Below the pieces are notes generated by a model. That model did no database searches. It was not told the DNA's origin and saw only the letters and a program-made list of their open reading frames with translations. Below are positions 45,106 to 53,961 of a DNA stretch of 64,000 nt, in pieces (position 1 is the first letter of the stretch; every line of letters begins with the position of its first letter). The position numbers and the translations under genes were made by a program. Origin of the DNA: Novipirellula artificiosorum (lineage in GTDB: Bacteria; Planctomycetota; Planctomycetia; Pirellulales; Pirellulaceae); the NCBI RefSeq assembly GCF_007860135.1, contig NZ_SJPV01000012.1, forward strand, positions 62,001 to 126,000, in the 5' to 3' direction.

Positions 45106-46530
45106 CTATTTAGGTGGGTTAAACACCGGATTGATTCTGTCCGGAACGGGGGCATCGACGTCCGCCGTCCACTCCTTCAACTCTGCCAATAATCTCGCGG
45201 CGATTTCTGGCTGCTTAGCGGAAAGATCCTTCGATTCACCTTGATCCCTTACCACGTCGAACAACTTGACTGACTGGTCCTCGTAGTAGTAAAGCAGTTT
45301 GTATTTCCCTCGACGAATCACGGTTGCCGGAACACCGCGCCAATACGGACGTTCCGTGCCAAAAACCGGAAAGCTTCCCGGGGCAACTCCGTGATCGAGA
45401 TCCGCATAGAGCGGGAAGTGCCAGAAAATGGCTCGATCAGAAATGGCTTTACCCATCATTAATGGAAGCAGAGAAACTCCATCGACGGGATATTTACTTT
45501 GCCCCAGCGACGTCCCGGCGAGCTCCGCAAACGTGGGAAGATAGTCCACAAAAGTAATCGGAGTCTCGCAGGTCGATCCAGGATGAATCCTGTTTGGCCA
45601 CGCCATACAGGTTGGGATGCGAATTCCTCCTTCAAACAGAGTACCCTTGTAACCATGCAGAGGCAGGTTGCTTGTGGCGTCTGGATAGCCGCCATTGTCA
45701 GAAGAGAAAATAAACAGGGTCTTGTCCTCAAGTCCCAGCGTGCGCAACTCGGCCCGCAGCCGTCCGACAGACGTATCAACCGCTTCCATCATCGCCGCAT
45801 ACACCGGCTTAAAATCACCGCCTGTCCGCTCTTTCTTCACCTGATACTTTTTGACGATTCCCGGGTCAGCCACCAGAGGTTTGTGCACTTCATGATGGGA
45901 TACATAAAGGAAAAATGGACGGTCCTTGCTTTCACGCATGAACTCGATCCCTGCATCGGTCAACTTCTTCGCAGAGTCCTTGTCCCTCCAGCCGTTTCGG
46001 ACATCGATGCTGATGTCAAAGCCCTGCTCATCGCGGCCGACATGCCACTTGCCGTATCGCGCTGACGAATAACCAGCAGGTTTTAGGACTTTGGCCAGCG
46101 AATTGACATCAGGAGCCAGGTCGCCAATCGCTGCAAACCAATCGTAAGTCTCATTCTTCACCACCCGGTTCGGAACGGCTAACTTCATGTATTCAAGTTT
46201 ACCGCGGGCACGGTTTCCTGGATGAAAGATATTGTGCCTCGGCGAATACATGCCGGAGATCAGACAGGCCCGTGACGGCGAGCAGACCGAGGCGCCAGAA
46301 TAAGCGTGATGAAATCGCATGCCATCAGCCGCCAACTGGTCAATGTGTGGAGTCTCGAAATTCCTCTGGCCGTTGTAGCCCACGTCAGCCCAGGCCATGT
46401 CGTCGGCCAATACGAAAATGATATTTGGTCTGCGTTGCACCTGTTGTAGGTCGCTCGCCGCTTCCGTATCTGCAACGCCGAATCCTAAAGCAATAAATAT
46501 CGTTAAAGCCAAACAGGTCATATTCTTCAT
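45106..46530 (-). CDS. Secreted S1-family sulfatase
   Basis: The 474-residue product has a leader ending near TEAAS, PNIIFVLADDMAWADVGYNG with the metal-binding Asp pair, and SVCSPSR with Cys83 as the formylglycine precursor. CLISGMYSPRHNIFHPGN, YGKWHVGRDEQG, FSSDNGGYPDATSN and KGTLFEGGIRIPTCMAWPN follow. The GYNGQRNFETPHID and SPRHNIFHPGNRARG features are typical of a large sulfatase subgroup in marine PVC genomes. It is the first gene of a leftward cluster ending near 38.5 kb, directly after a repeat A element. Confidence 0.92.
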   Translation of the reverse strand: MKNMTCLALTIFIALGFGVADTEAASDLQQVQRRPNIIFVLADDMAWADVGYNGQRNFETPHIDQLAADGMRFHHAYSGASVCSPSRACLISGMYSPRHNIFHPGNRARGKLEYMKLAVPNRVVKNETYDWFAAIGDLAPDVNSLAKVLKPAGYSSARYGKWHVGRDEQGFDISIDVRNGWRDKDSAKKLTDAGIEFMRESKDRPFFLYVSHHEVHKPLVADPGIVKKYQVKKERTGGDFKPVYAAMMEAVDTSVGRLRAELRTLGLEDKTLFIFSSDNGGYPDATSNLPLHGYKGTLFEGGIRIPTCMAWPNRIHPGSTCETPITFVDYLPTFAELAGTSLGQSKYPVDGVSLLPLMMGKAISDRAIFWHFPLYADLDHGVAPGSFPVFGTERPYWRGVPATVIRRGKYKLLYYYEDQSVKLFDVVRDQGESKDLSAKQPEIAARLLAELKEWTADVDAPVPDRINPVFNPPK

Positions 46531-46572
46531 CTTCTCCGCACTTTCGCTTTCAAACTCTGATGACGCCTATCT

Positions 46573-46718
46573 TAGCTGGCCCGCGCCACTTTGTGAGCGG
46601 CAAGGCATTAGCCGCCGGTGATGTCCATGAAACACCGGCGGCAAGCATCTTGCCGCTCAGTCTGAGATTGATTCGGCAAATTACGCCAAATCGCCCATCA
46701 AGTGGCGCTGTCCAGTTA
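46573..46718 (-). mobile_element. Repeat A, complete copy: 146-base element with terminal inverted repeats and an internal hairpin
   Basis: The ends at 46576-46599 and 46692-46715 are imperfect inverted repeats (about 20 of 24 match, core GCGCCACTT). An outer TTAG/CTAA is also inverted. Inside, 46596-46620 and 46633-46657 pair as a second palindrome (AGCGGCAAG...GCCGCCGGTG against CACCGGCGGC...CTTGCCGCT). Nearly the whole element can fold on itself. There is no coding capacity, so it would need a transposase from elsewhere. It separates the sulfatase at 45106 from GH97. Confidence 0.75.
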
Positions 46719-46746
46719 GGTTTTTGGCACAACGGTAAATGTCAAG

Positions 46747-48588
46747 TTATCGAACCGGACGAAGGATCATGGCATGCCCGCCTGCTACAGCCATTTCGGC
46801 CGGAACCACATCGCCGTGTTTTCGAGTTGCGGTGGAAATGACATACGCTTCCGGGTTTTCGACCCCGTGTGCATCCGACGCATCCTGGTAGAGGGTCGCC
46901 TCATAGGTAATTCCGGGTTTCAGAAAATTTAATCTAAGCTGAAGGGTTCGGGCCTGTTGATTGTTGACCGTTCCGACAAACCAATGATCTCCTGAGCGAC
47001 GTGCTATGCTGATGGTCTCGCCAATTCTCGCCTGCAGCACACGAGTGTCATCCCACGTCGCTGGCATGGCTTTGAGGTATTCAAACAGGTCGGCTTTCTT
47101 CAAATATTCCTCCGGTGCGTCGGGAAGAAGAACCAGCCCCGAATAGCTGACCAGAGTACGGGCGACTTCACTCACAACGGTTGAGATATAGCTGTTCCGC
47201 TCTCTCGGCCCCAAGCTTCGCTGACCCGCATTGATGCTATTGATCCCGAAGTTGCCGTTCGCCTGATCAAGTGGAGCGACCAGCGCGTTCACCATTGCCA
47301 TCTTGATAAATGTCTCGGGCGTAAAGGCACGCCTGGCATCCTGCTGCGCATGGCAATATTCGTAGGTGATCAAATTGGGCATCGTTCGTTCAGCCCCAGC
47401 CATAGGACAAGGGCGATCATGAAAACTGATGAGTAACTTGTTCTCCGCAGCCTCTCTGATCGCATACCGAGTGAACGCCGCATCATTTCTTATGATTCCA
47501 TGTTTGATTCCGGAAGCGCCCAGCCCTGCATAGTGCCCGAATAGTTGATCCTCTTCGATAAAGACACTGTTTCTTACGTCATAATAGAGCATGAGTTTGA
47601 TGCCCTTCTCTTTGGCATGAACGAATACCCTTTCAAGGCTTGCTTGTCTTTTGGACCAGCCGGCATCGATATTCAACCATTCGAATCCCTGCTCTGCAAC
47701 GAAGTCAATCAGGTGCAGTAAGGTCTGCTCATTGAGGCTATACCTGAAGTTATCGCTTCTGTATCCACGGATTCGCCAGTCCCAAATCCCTTTGCCTGGT
47801 TTGATCCAACTGACATCATCGAGTTGACACGGCGCTGCCAAATTCAACACGGCGGTATTGACCAGCAAATCACCCATGGTTTCGCCTAGCAGCAGCACCC
47901 GCCAAGGCGTCACGTGCCCCTCACCACTCGAAACGGCGGTACTCGACGAAATAGGCTTCTTCGTCTCCATATCATGAATGATCTCCATCGCCTCGAATCC
48001 GGTTGCGGAGTACAAGTCAGATTCCAGCAACGCAAGCGAACGACCATCCGGATGCTCAATGACCAACGGAACCTGGATCGTCTCTATCTCATCGAGACTC
48101 GCGGGGCCGCTGACGCCCTTTTCCCCTTCAGGAGAATAATATTGGACATCACCGACCACATTGCAGGCACTCGAAAATGCAATCTCCTGGCCTCTGGATT
48201 CTCCCGACAAGACAAAACGGAACCCAACACCCGTATCAAACACGCGGCAAAGCAGTTTCACCGGCGTACCGTCCGCCGTCAGCGAAAGGGTCAGTTCGCG
48301 ATGGTGATCGCGGATGGTGCTGAACCTCCCCCAGACCGGATTCCAACTCGTATCGTTCTCGCGTATCGAATGATCACCCACTGCCATTTCCGCGCCCGAA
48401 ACAATCTCCAACTTGGAAGAACCGACAACTGGCGTTCCACCCTTGGAAACCGAATAGAAGAGCGTTCCGTCTTTCAGTTCCATTGATGCCGAAACCTGGC
48501 CATCCGGAGACTGAACCGTCACGGGCGCTGCAAACAAGTTCGCAACTGCCAATAAGATCCCTATCGCAATGGCTGCATAGTTGGTCAT
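46747..48588 (-). CDS. GH97 glycoside hydrolase
   Basis: The 613-residue product has a leader to about residue 21, and then the GH97 N-terminal sandwich starts with VQSPDGQVSASMELKDGTLFYSVS. Family marks are WNPVWGRFSTIRDHHRELTLSL, FDTGVGFRFVLSGE, SWIKPGKGIWDWRIRGYRSDN, FEWLNIDAGWSKRQ, GIKLMLYYDVRN, GIKHGIIRNDA, SFHDRPCPMAGAERTMPNLITYEY and LVAPLDQANGNFG. Length is near the family norm. GH97 contains inverting alpha-glucosidases and retaining alpha-galactosidases; the sequence does not settle which, although the AERTMPNLITYEYCHAQQ stretch has variant residues compared with the usual RRTYPN...E pattern. It may remove galactose or glucose side groups. It lies after a repeat A element and before GH95. 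Confidence 0.9.
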   Translation of the reverse strand: MTNYAAIAIGILLAVANLFAAPVTVQSPDGQVSASMELKDGTLFYSVSKGGTPVVGSSKLEIVSGAEMAVGDHSIRENDTSWNPVWGRFSTIRDHHRELTLSLTADGTPVKLLCRVFDTGVGFRFVLSGESRGQEIAFSSACNVVGDVQYYSPEGEKGVSGPASLDEIETIQVPLVIEHPDGRSLALLESDLYSATGFEAMEIIHDMETKKPISSSTAVSSGEGHVTPWRVLLLGETMGDLLVNTAVLNLAAPCQLDDVSWIKPGKGIWDWRIRGYRSDNFRYSLNEQTLLHLIDFVAEQGFEWLNIDAGWSKRQASLERVFVHAKEKGIKLMLYYDVRNSVFIEEDQLFGHYAGLGASGIKHGIIRNDAAFTRYAIREAAENKLLISFHDRPCPMAGAERTMPNLITYEYCHAQQDARRAFTPETFIKMAMVNALVAPLDQANGNFGINSINAGQRSLGPRERNSYISTVVSEVARTLVSYSGLVLLPDAPEEYLKKADLFEYLKAMPATWDDTRVLQARIGETISIARRSGDHWFVGTVNNQQARTLQLRLNFLKPGITYEATLYQDASDAHGVENPEAYVISTATRKHGDVVPAEMAVAGGHAMILRPVR

Positions 48589-48614
48589 TTTAAGTTTCTG
48601 CTTCTCTTTCTAGG

Positions 48615-48627
48615 TCGACAGCGCCAC
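48615..48627 (+). repeat. Repeat A end relic
   Basis: The sequence CGACAGCGCCACTT matches the terminal core of repeat A. Nothing further of the element is recognisable. It lies in the 48589-48702 gap. Confidence 0.3.
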
Positions 48628-48641
48628 TTCCATCTTCATAT

Positions 48642-48704
48642 AAGCTCGAAACGCAAGCGAGAGAATCAGCTACGCCAAAACCCACTCGCTTGCGCTTCGT
48701 GCTT
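48642..48704. repeat. Inverted repeat just after the GH95 stop
   Basis: The arms at 48642-48661 and 48685-48704 match at about 18 of 20 positions (left AAGCTCGAAACGCAAGCGAG), with a 23-base loop. The arm overlaps the GH95 stop codon by two bases. It has no T-run on the coding strand, so I read it as a REP-like element that may double as an mRNA-stabilising hairpin. The cgcttgcgcttcg motif is common in Rhodopirellula-type intergenic repeats. Confidence 0.55.
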
Positions 48705-51231
48705 ATCTTTGCAACGTTTCCTTGTTTGAGAAGCACTCGGCGTAGGTAGTTGTCTGATCCTTTTTCAACGTGATTTCCCTGCTCAACTGACCTTCAGCAT
48801 AAAGACGGAACCGTCCGTCGCAGGTGGCCCGGATGGCTGCAGTGGTCAACTGGCCCTGATCCCATGCGATATCCACCTCGAAGCCGCCTCTGGCCCGCAG
48901 GCCCTTCACGTGGCCATTCGGCCAGGACGAGGGTAGCGCGGGAAGCAGATCCAGAATGGAAGCCGCGTTGGCCAGACGATCGGGTGGCACCTCAGCAACA
49001 AACTGGTTCGGCCGCTCAAGGTCTTCTCGATACGGAACATAAGCAGCCGCCGCAAGGGTATCCGCCTGTGGATCAATACTACGGAGGTGGCTCTGCAACA
49101 ACATCTCAGGAATCGCCGCACCGCCGCCAAAGTTGCCGTCAATCTGAAAGCGGCTACCGTTGAGGAGGTTAGGATTGGCCGAACCAGAGACCAAGTCTAC
49201 ATAGTACTTCAACGCCTCGTCTCCGTTGCGCAGGCGAGCCCAACAAGCAGCTCGCCAAGCGCCCTTCCATCCGCCCTGGCCAACGCGCACCTTGAGCACG
49301 GTTTCGCAGGCCTCGGCCAGCTTGGGAGTCACTAAAGGAGAGAAGTCGCGTCCTGGGTGAAGGGCAATCAGGTGAGAAAGGTGGCGATGGGTCCCCTCGG
49401 GATCATCCCAATCTTCCGGCCACTCTTGAAGCTGTCCGTGCGAATTGATTTTCTGAGGTGACAGTTTCGGTAGGAAATCTCGTAAGGTTTGGCGAAATTC
49501 TGGGTCTCGGTCCAGAACAATGGATGCCTCAATGCAATCGGTGAACAGGTTCACCAGCAATTGCTGGTCATAGCTCGCGCCCCAGGACTGCTTGTTCAAT
49601 TCTCCAAACTCTTTCTTCAGGAAAAAGTTCTCTGGCGACCAAGTGGGATAGATCACCAACGTGCCATCCTTCCAGGGAGCAAGATGTTCGAAGAAGAACT
49701 CCGCAGCACCTTTTAGAATCGGGTAAACCTCTTCGAGATAAACGCGGTCCTTGCTAAAGGCATAGTGCTCGAACAGATGTTGAGCCAACCAGTGGCCGCC
49801 CTGCTGAAGGCGGCGTCCATGTGGATTCTGAGCCGTGAAACCAAAGATGTTTCCATTAAGGCCTACCGTCCACCCCTTCTTCACTCCAAAGGTTCCCCAT
49901 GCCGTATGCCTGCCGGATTCCGCGAGTACCTTCGTCCACTCCACAAATGGAGAGAAGCTCTCGGGTAGGTTCGCCGTTTCAACCATCCAGTAGTTCATCT
50001 GGACATTAATATCGTGGTGATAGTCGCTATTCCACGGAGGGGTCAGCATCGAATTCCACAGCCCCTGCAAGTTAGAAGGTACAGGAGCATCGCGTGAAGT
50101 GCAGATCTGCAGATAGCGTGCGAAATCGAAGTAGAGCTTTTGAACTTCTCTCGGATCACCTTGTTTGATGAGCCTATCCGTTGGCAGCCTCGATGGCGCA
50201 ACACCAAGATCGAGCTGAACACGCTGCATCAGCGACTGCACGTCCGAGACATGTTTTTGCTTCAACGCCCTGTAGCCCAGTTCCTCAGCCTGTTGTAGGG
50301 CGAGCAGCGTATCGCCTGCAAAATCGCGTCCTTTGAATTCGGGGAAATTCGGCAGGTAGTCCGTATAGCCAGCTACGTACAGAACGACTTCGGTCGCTCC
50401 AGTGACTCGCAATGTGCCGTCCGCTTTCGCTTCCACCTCCGCATCGCTGGCCACAACACGCACGGCTTGCATAAACGCCATGTCTTCTTGATCCATGTTG
50501 GCAAATCCGCGCAACTGAATCTCCCGACCGTTGGCTTCAATCGTGCTTTCTTTGTGAGCCGTTCGGGCCTCCAGCACCAAGTCCATTTTACCGCCGTCCG
50601 CCGAGAAGCGAGCAACAAACAAATCCTGCGGATGGCTGCAGAAGTATTCGCGAGAGTACTTTACGTCTCCAACCCTGTAGCGAACACTTGCAACCCCCGT
50701 CGAAAGATCCAAGGCCCGATGGTAGTTGTCCGCGGCGCTTGGATCATGTCCGGTTCGTATTTCAAGATCAGCGAACGGTGCGAAATTGCCCAAACGCTGT
50801 TGGGTAGCGAGATACTGGGTCCCCAGAGCTTCGATGGATCCTTCCCCGGTGCCATACTTTCCCTCGCGGCAGGCGGCCCGGACCAACTCCAGATAATCCT
50901 TGCCATTCGCCGGCGAGCCCGATTGCTTCAACTCACTCTCTCCGCGCGTCGAATTCATCCACAGCGTAATGTCATTAAATACCAGGTACTCGGAATCGAC
51001 ATGACCCGAAAACATCGCGCCGAAGCGACCGTTTCCCAAAGGCAGGGCCTCGCCCATGAAACGCGCATTGGTCTGAGCTCTGGGATTCGTGTGATCAAGC
51101 CGCTTTAGATTCTCTGCGATCGGACGGTCGTAGTGCAAAACCGAGCCATCCTCTGCCAATCCCGAGCGGAACGAGCAGAGTGCAATGACGAGGATCGCAG
51201 TCAGCCTCTTGATACTTTCTTCTATCTTCAT
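48703..51231 (-). CDS. GH95 alpha-L-fucosidase
   Basis: The 842-residue product has a leader to about residue 26 and the GH95 opening PIAENLKRLDHTNPRAQTNARFMGEALPLGNGRFGAMFSG. PSNLQGLWNSMLTPPWNSDY and HHDINVQMNYWMVETANL follow (near 380-410), then GAAEFFFEHLAPW, YPTWSPEN near 530, HRHLSHLIALHPGRDF (near 614) and GSRFQIDGNFGGGAAIPEMLLQSH; this is the complete GH95 signature set. The family inverts and releases alpha-1,2-linked (sometimes other) L-fucose, or L-galactose. GAAGGA precedes the ATG at good spacing. With GH29 neighbours it supports a fucan substrate. It lies between GH97 and the second beta-helix protein. Confidence 0.94.
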   Translation of the reverse strand: MKIEESIKRLTAILVIALCSFRSGLAEDGSVLHYDRPIAENLKRLDHTNPRAQTNARFMGEALPLGNGRFGAMFSGHVDSEYLVFNDITLWMNSTRGESELKQSGSPANGKDYLELVRAACREGKYGTGEGSIEALGTQYLATQQRLGNFAPFADLEIRTGHDPSAADNYHRALDLSTGVASVRYRVGDVKYSREYFCSHPQDLFVARFSADGGKMDLVLEARTAHKESTIEANGREIQLRGFANMDQEDMAFMQAVRVVASDAEVEAKADGTLRVTGATEVVLYVAGYTDYLPNFPEFKGRDFAGDTLLALQQAEELGYRALKQKHVSDVQSLMQRVQLDLGVAPSRLPTDRLIKQGDPREVQKLYFDFARYLQICTSRDAPVPSNLQGLWNSMLTPPWNSDYHHDINVQMNYWMVETANLPESFSPFVEWTKVLAESGRHTAWGTFGVKKGWTVGLNGNIFGFTAQNPHGRRLQQGGHWLAQHLFEHYAFSKDRVYLEEVYPILKGAAEFFFEHLAPWKDGTLVIYPTWSPENFFLKKEFGELNKQSWGASYDQQLLVNLFTDCIEASIVLDRDPEFRQTLRDFLPKLSPQKINSHGQLQEWPEDWDDPEGTHRHLSHLIALHPGRDFSPLVTPKLAEACETVLKVRVGQGGWKGAWRAACWARLRNGDEALKYYVDLVSGSANPNLLNGSRFQIDGNFGGGAAIPEMLLQSHLRSIDPQADTLAAAAYVPYREDLERPNQFVAEVPPDRLANAASILDLLPALPSSWPNGHVKGLRARGGFEVDIAWDQGQLTTAAIRATCDGRFRLYAEGQLSREITLKKDQTTTYAECFSNKETLQR

Positions 51232-51315
51232 ATTTCCTTCTCCCCTTCTATGACAGCGTCATATCATTCTTTTTGGTCACTGATGTGCGACGATTGGAGC
51301 GCTACCAACTCTTGA

Positions 51316-51343
51316 CGCTCACGACATGGCGCTGTCCAGCTAA
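51316..51343 (-). repeat. Repeat A end relic overlapping a stop codon
   Basis: On the - strand it reads TTAGCTGGACAGCGCCATG, the outer end of repeat A. The TAG stop of the beta-helix gene at 51340 is formed by the first bases of this motif. The inner part of the element is lost. Confidence 0.45.
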
Positions 51344-53604
51344 TCACCCAGGCGTCCCATTTTTGATACATCCAGCGGCTCAATCCCCAATGTCAAGGCA
51401 GGACTGCCGGGCCGGAAACTGAAATCGCCACCCGCTGGATCCACAAAGAGAGGATCGCCGACGAGACTTTCCTTCTCTTTGCCGACCGCCCGCATCTTAA
51501 GCAGATGCTCATCCATCCAATGCGAATCGGTTGGATGGTAGTAGAGATTGTTGTCCATGTCCGTTTCGATGAGCTTGGGCGAAGGACGTCCGCCATTGTC
51601 TTTGCCTCTGGGCCGCTCGTTATGGGCCTTGCCTCCTTCAGGATGGGAAACAACGATATTGCGACGCACTTTTGAACCCGTAACCGGAACCCATTCAAAG
51701 CTGATGTATCCACTCCCCGGTACGACAGCGGGATCGACAATGAAATTGTTGATGATGTCGTTGACACCCTTCGAGGCGATTCCCGCAGAGAAACCCGCGT
51801 TGTTGTAGAGCACATTGCCATAGATGAGCGTCTCATGTTGATCGTCATCACAACGGATGGCTGCCGGCAGCGAGTTCGCCACGTTGTCATGCAGGTAGTT
51901 GTAGCGAACAAGATTGCCCGTCCCTGTTCCCGACACATAGATGCCATTTCCATCCGAGAGCAATTGAACCGCGTGCGAAATCTCGTTGTATTCAAAAAGA
52001 TTGTGTCGGGCATGGTTGTACTTCTCACGCGTTTTCCAGCCCTCGTATCCACCGCGCTGTCGGTTTCTATCCTCGGCCGCAATCTCATGCCGGCGGATCG
52101 TTCTGCCGCCCTCCCCATTCAGACTCCGATCAGGTTCGACGCGAGTGGTGATGAGCACCGCTGAATAGCCACTGTGGTGCAATTCATTGTGGACCATCCG
52201 ATTGTGGCCACTTTGCCAGGCCCAAAGTCCCGGAGAATGCCAGGTAATCTCGCTGAAGTGATGGATGTGGTTGTTAACGATGTCGTTGTGGTGGTTGACG
52301 TCTTTCGTGCCAGGACCATAACCCGCCAGCAGAATCCCCGCCTCGCCCAAATGTGCAAATTCAGAATCAACGACGCGATTGCGTTGCGCGTGCAGGTCCA
52401 TGCGCAAACCCGAACCACCGGAATTGACAAACTTACAATTGGTCACCTGACAGTCTTCGGCACCGCGGAATCGAAGCAGCGCGGTGGGACGATCGAACAT
52501 ATCCCAGTCGTGCTGCATGCCCCAACCCACACGACCTTCATCGCTTTTCCATGCCCAGCGATCCGCGTGGGAAAAGGTCAGCCCAGAAAACGCGATGCCT
52601 CGGACGGGCGTATCCGTTGGACCCTCATAATCGATTTCTCCCTCAACCCGAATCAACTCCGTCGTCGTTGGCGCAAGGATTCCTCGTGGCGATCCATCGG
52701 GGGCTGGATCAGAAGGCCACAGATAGATCTTTCGCGTTTCGGTATTGACCACCCATTCCCCAGGCTCGTTTAGCGCCTCGAGAATATTCTCAACCCATAC
52801 GACGGAGGCTTCTGGGTCGTGAAGATATCCCGGCAACGGCCCCATGGGGTAGGTCGCAGAAGCGCCGGTTGTTGCAACGCACGAGTCCTCATCTACAGAT
52901 TCAAGCGGAAGCATATTGATCGCCCACGCTCGACCGGGTCTCACCTGGATCTCAACATCCTTCAAATTGTCCCAGTTCCTCAAGGCTCCTTCGGGGAAGT
53001 GAAGTGTCCTCGCATTGCCTTGCTTGGCGTAGGCAAATCCGTCATTCCTGGCGCGGTTCAGACGACGTTGGCTGTCGTAGAGCGTAGAGAATCGGTTCAA
53101 CCCTTTGGGCATGTCAGCCACCCAAACCTTGGCAACCGATTGAGCGGGCAAATCAGTAGGCGCTGATTCCAATCGCTTCCAACCCGTAACGGGTACGCCC
53201 CCACTGACGACCGGATGCTCACCGGGATAGGCAGCAAAAGTTAGGAACGCTGGGTCTGTCGGGATACCGGCACCGTACTGCTCAAGCATCGCAGCATCCG
53301 ATGTCGTGCGAGCTCCATCTTCCCTCCTCAGAATCAAGGTTTGGCTTAATTGATGGCGTCCTCCGCGAAGGTGAATCACTGCAGACTCTGTATTGCCTGC
53401 GTTGCGTAAGGTTCTCACCGCTTCCACCGCATCCGGCAGGGATCCGTAGGGTTTCGCCAGGCTACCATCTGCCTGAGCATCTCCATCAACGGACACATAG
53501 ATGTCCATGGCAAAGCCTTCCCCCGGAACGGCAAGGACAACCAACATTGAAAGCCATTGAAGAACGTTCCACCTTGACCAAGAACATTTGAGTCTAGTTT
53601 TCAT
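51340..53604 (-). CDS. Right-handed parallel beta-helix glycosidase, GH141-like (copy 2)
   Basis: The 754-residue product starts after GGGGGAG and has a long leader to about residue 31. DIYVSVDGDAQADGSLAKPYGSLPDAVEAVRTLRNAG opens the fold. EHPVVSGGVPVTGWKRL, VWVADMPKGLNRFSTLYDSQRRLNRARN, PGRAWAINMLPLESVDEDS, VENILEALNEPGEWVVNTE, RKIYLWPSDP, GIAFSGLTFSHADRW and GILLAGYGPGTKDVNHHNDIVNNHIHHF show segment-by-segment identity of order with copy 1 at 33435. An alpha-L-fucosidase or xylanase activity is known in GH141; I assign the family by resemblance. The pair suggests an old duplication, with the two copies now far apart. Confidence 0.75.
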   Translation of the reverse strand: MKTRLKCSWSRWNVLQWLSMLVVLAVPGEGFAMDIYVSVDGDAQADGSLAKPYGSLPDAVEAVRTLRNAGNTESAVIHLRGGRHQLSQTLILRREDGARTTSDAAMLEQYGAGIPTDPAFLTFAAYPGEHPVVSGGVPVTGWKRLESAPTDLPAQSVAKVWVADMPKGLNRFSTLYDSQRRLNRARNDGFAYAKQGNARTLHFPEGALRNWDNLKDVEIQVRPGRAWAINMLPLESVDEDSCVATTGASATYPMGPLPGYLHDPEASVVWVENILEALNEPGEWVVNTETRKIYLWPSDPAPDGSPRGILAPTTTELIRVEGEIDYEGPTDTPVRGIAFSGLTFSHADRWAWKSDEGRVGWGMQHDWDMFDRPTALLRFRGAEDCQVTNCKFVNSGGSGLRMDLHAQRNRVVDSEFAHLGEAGILLAGYGPGTKDVNHHNDIVNNHIHHFSEITWHSPGLWAWQSGHNRMVHNELHHSGYSAVLITTRVEPDRSLNGEGGRTIRRHEIAAEDRNRQRGGYEGWKTREKYNHARHNLFEYNEISHAVQLLSDGNGIYVSGTGTGNLVRYNYLHDNVANSLPAAIRCDDDQHETLIYGNVLYNNAGFSAGIASKGVNDIINNFIVDPAVVPGSGYISFEWVPVTGSKVRRNIVVSHPEGGKAHNERPRGKDNGGRPSPKLIETDMDNNLYYHPTDSHWMDEHLLKMRAVGKEKESLVGDPLFVDPAGGDFSFRPGSPALTLGIEPLDVSKMGRLGD

Positions 53605-53775
53605 CGAACACTCCCCCTTCTTGTGTTGCTACTTCGCAGATCAGTTCAATTTCACTCACTGCCGACCGCCACAGATCCACATTTTGCCAGTGCGATGTTA
53701 CACAGCTTACCATTGGCGAACGTCGGCGTCTTCAGCGACCAGGACTCACGACGTGGCCCAGGGTGTCCCGTTTGA

Positions 53776-53961
53776 TCAATGCATTCTCATCAAACACTCC
53801 TCCCTCCTTGCATTCACTTTAACGGCCCCGGTCTCAAGAGACTTCGGCGCAACAGCAATGATTGCATCAGAAGATGGACCGTAGGTATCCGGCCTCGTGT
53901 CATCGGCAACACAAACCTGCATGAGCATGAGCAGAATGGCTGCCGCGTAGATTGTCGTCAT
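53776..53961 (-). pseudogene. Truncated secreted-protein gene: signal peptide plus a short stub
   Basis: The 61-codon frame starts inside the stop of the 1489-residue gene (ATGA overlap) and begins with a good signal peptide, MTTIYAAAILLMLMQVCVAD, followed by DTYGPSSDAIIAVAPKSLE and a stop. It is too short to be a functional export product of any family I know. Below it a separate - strand frame (about 53665-53760) reads SWSLKTPTFANGKLCNIALA, which may be the far end of the same or another gene; the phrase resembles beta-propeller repeats, weakly. Similarity to the repeat A end is also visible at 53743-53770. I see nothing else in 53605-53957. Confidence 0.4.

Noticed and set aside
48642..48704. 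Rho-independent terminator for GH95
   Set aside because: The hairpin lacks a following T-run on the coding strand, so it is listed as a repeat.
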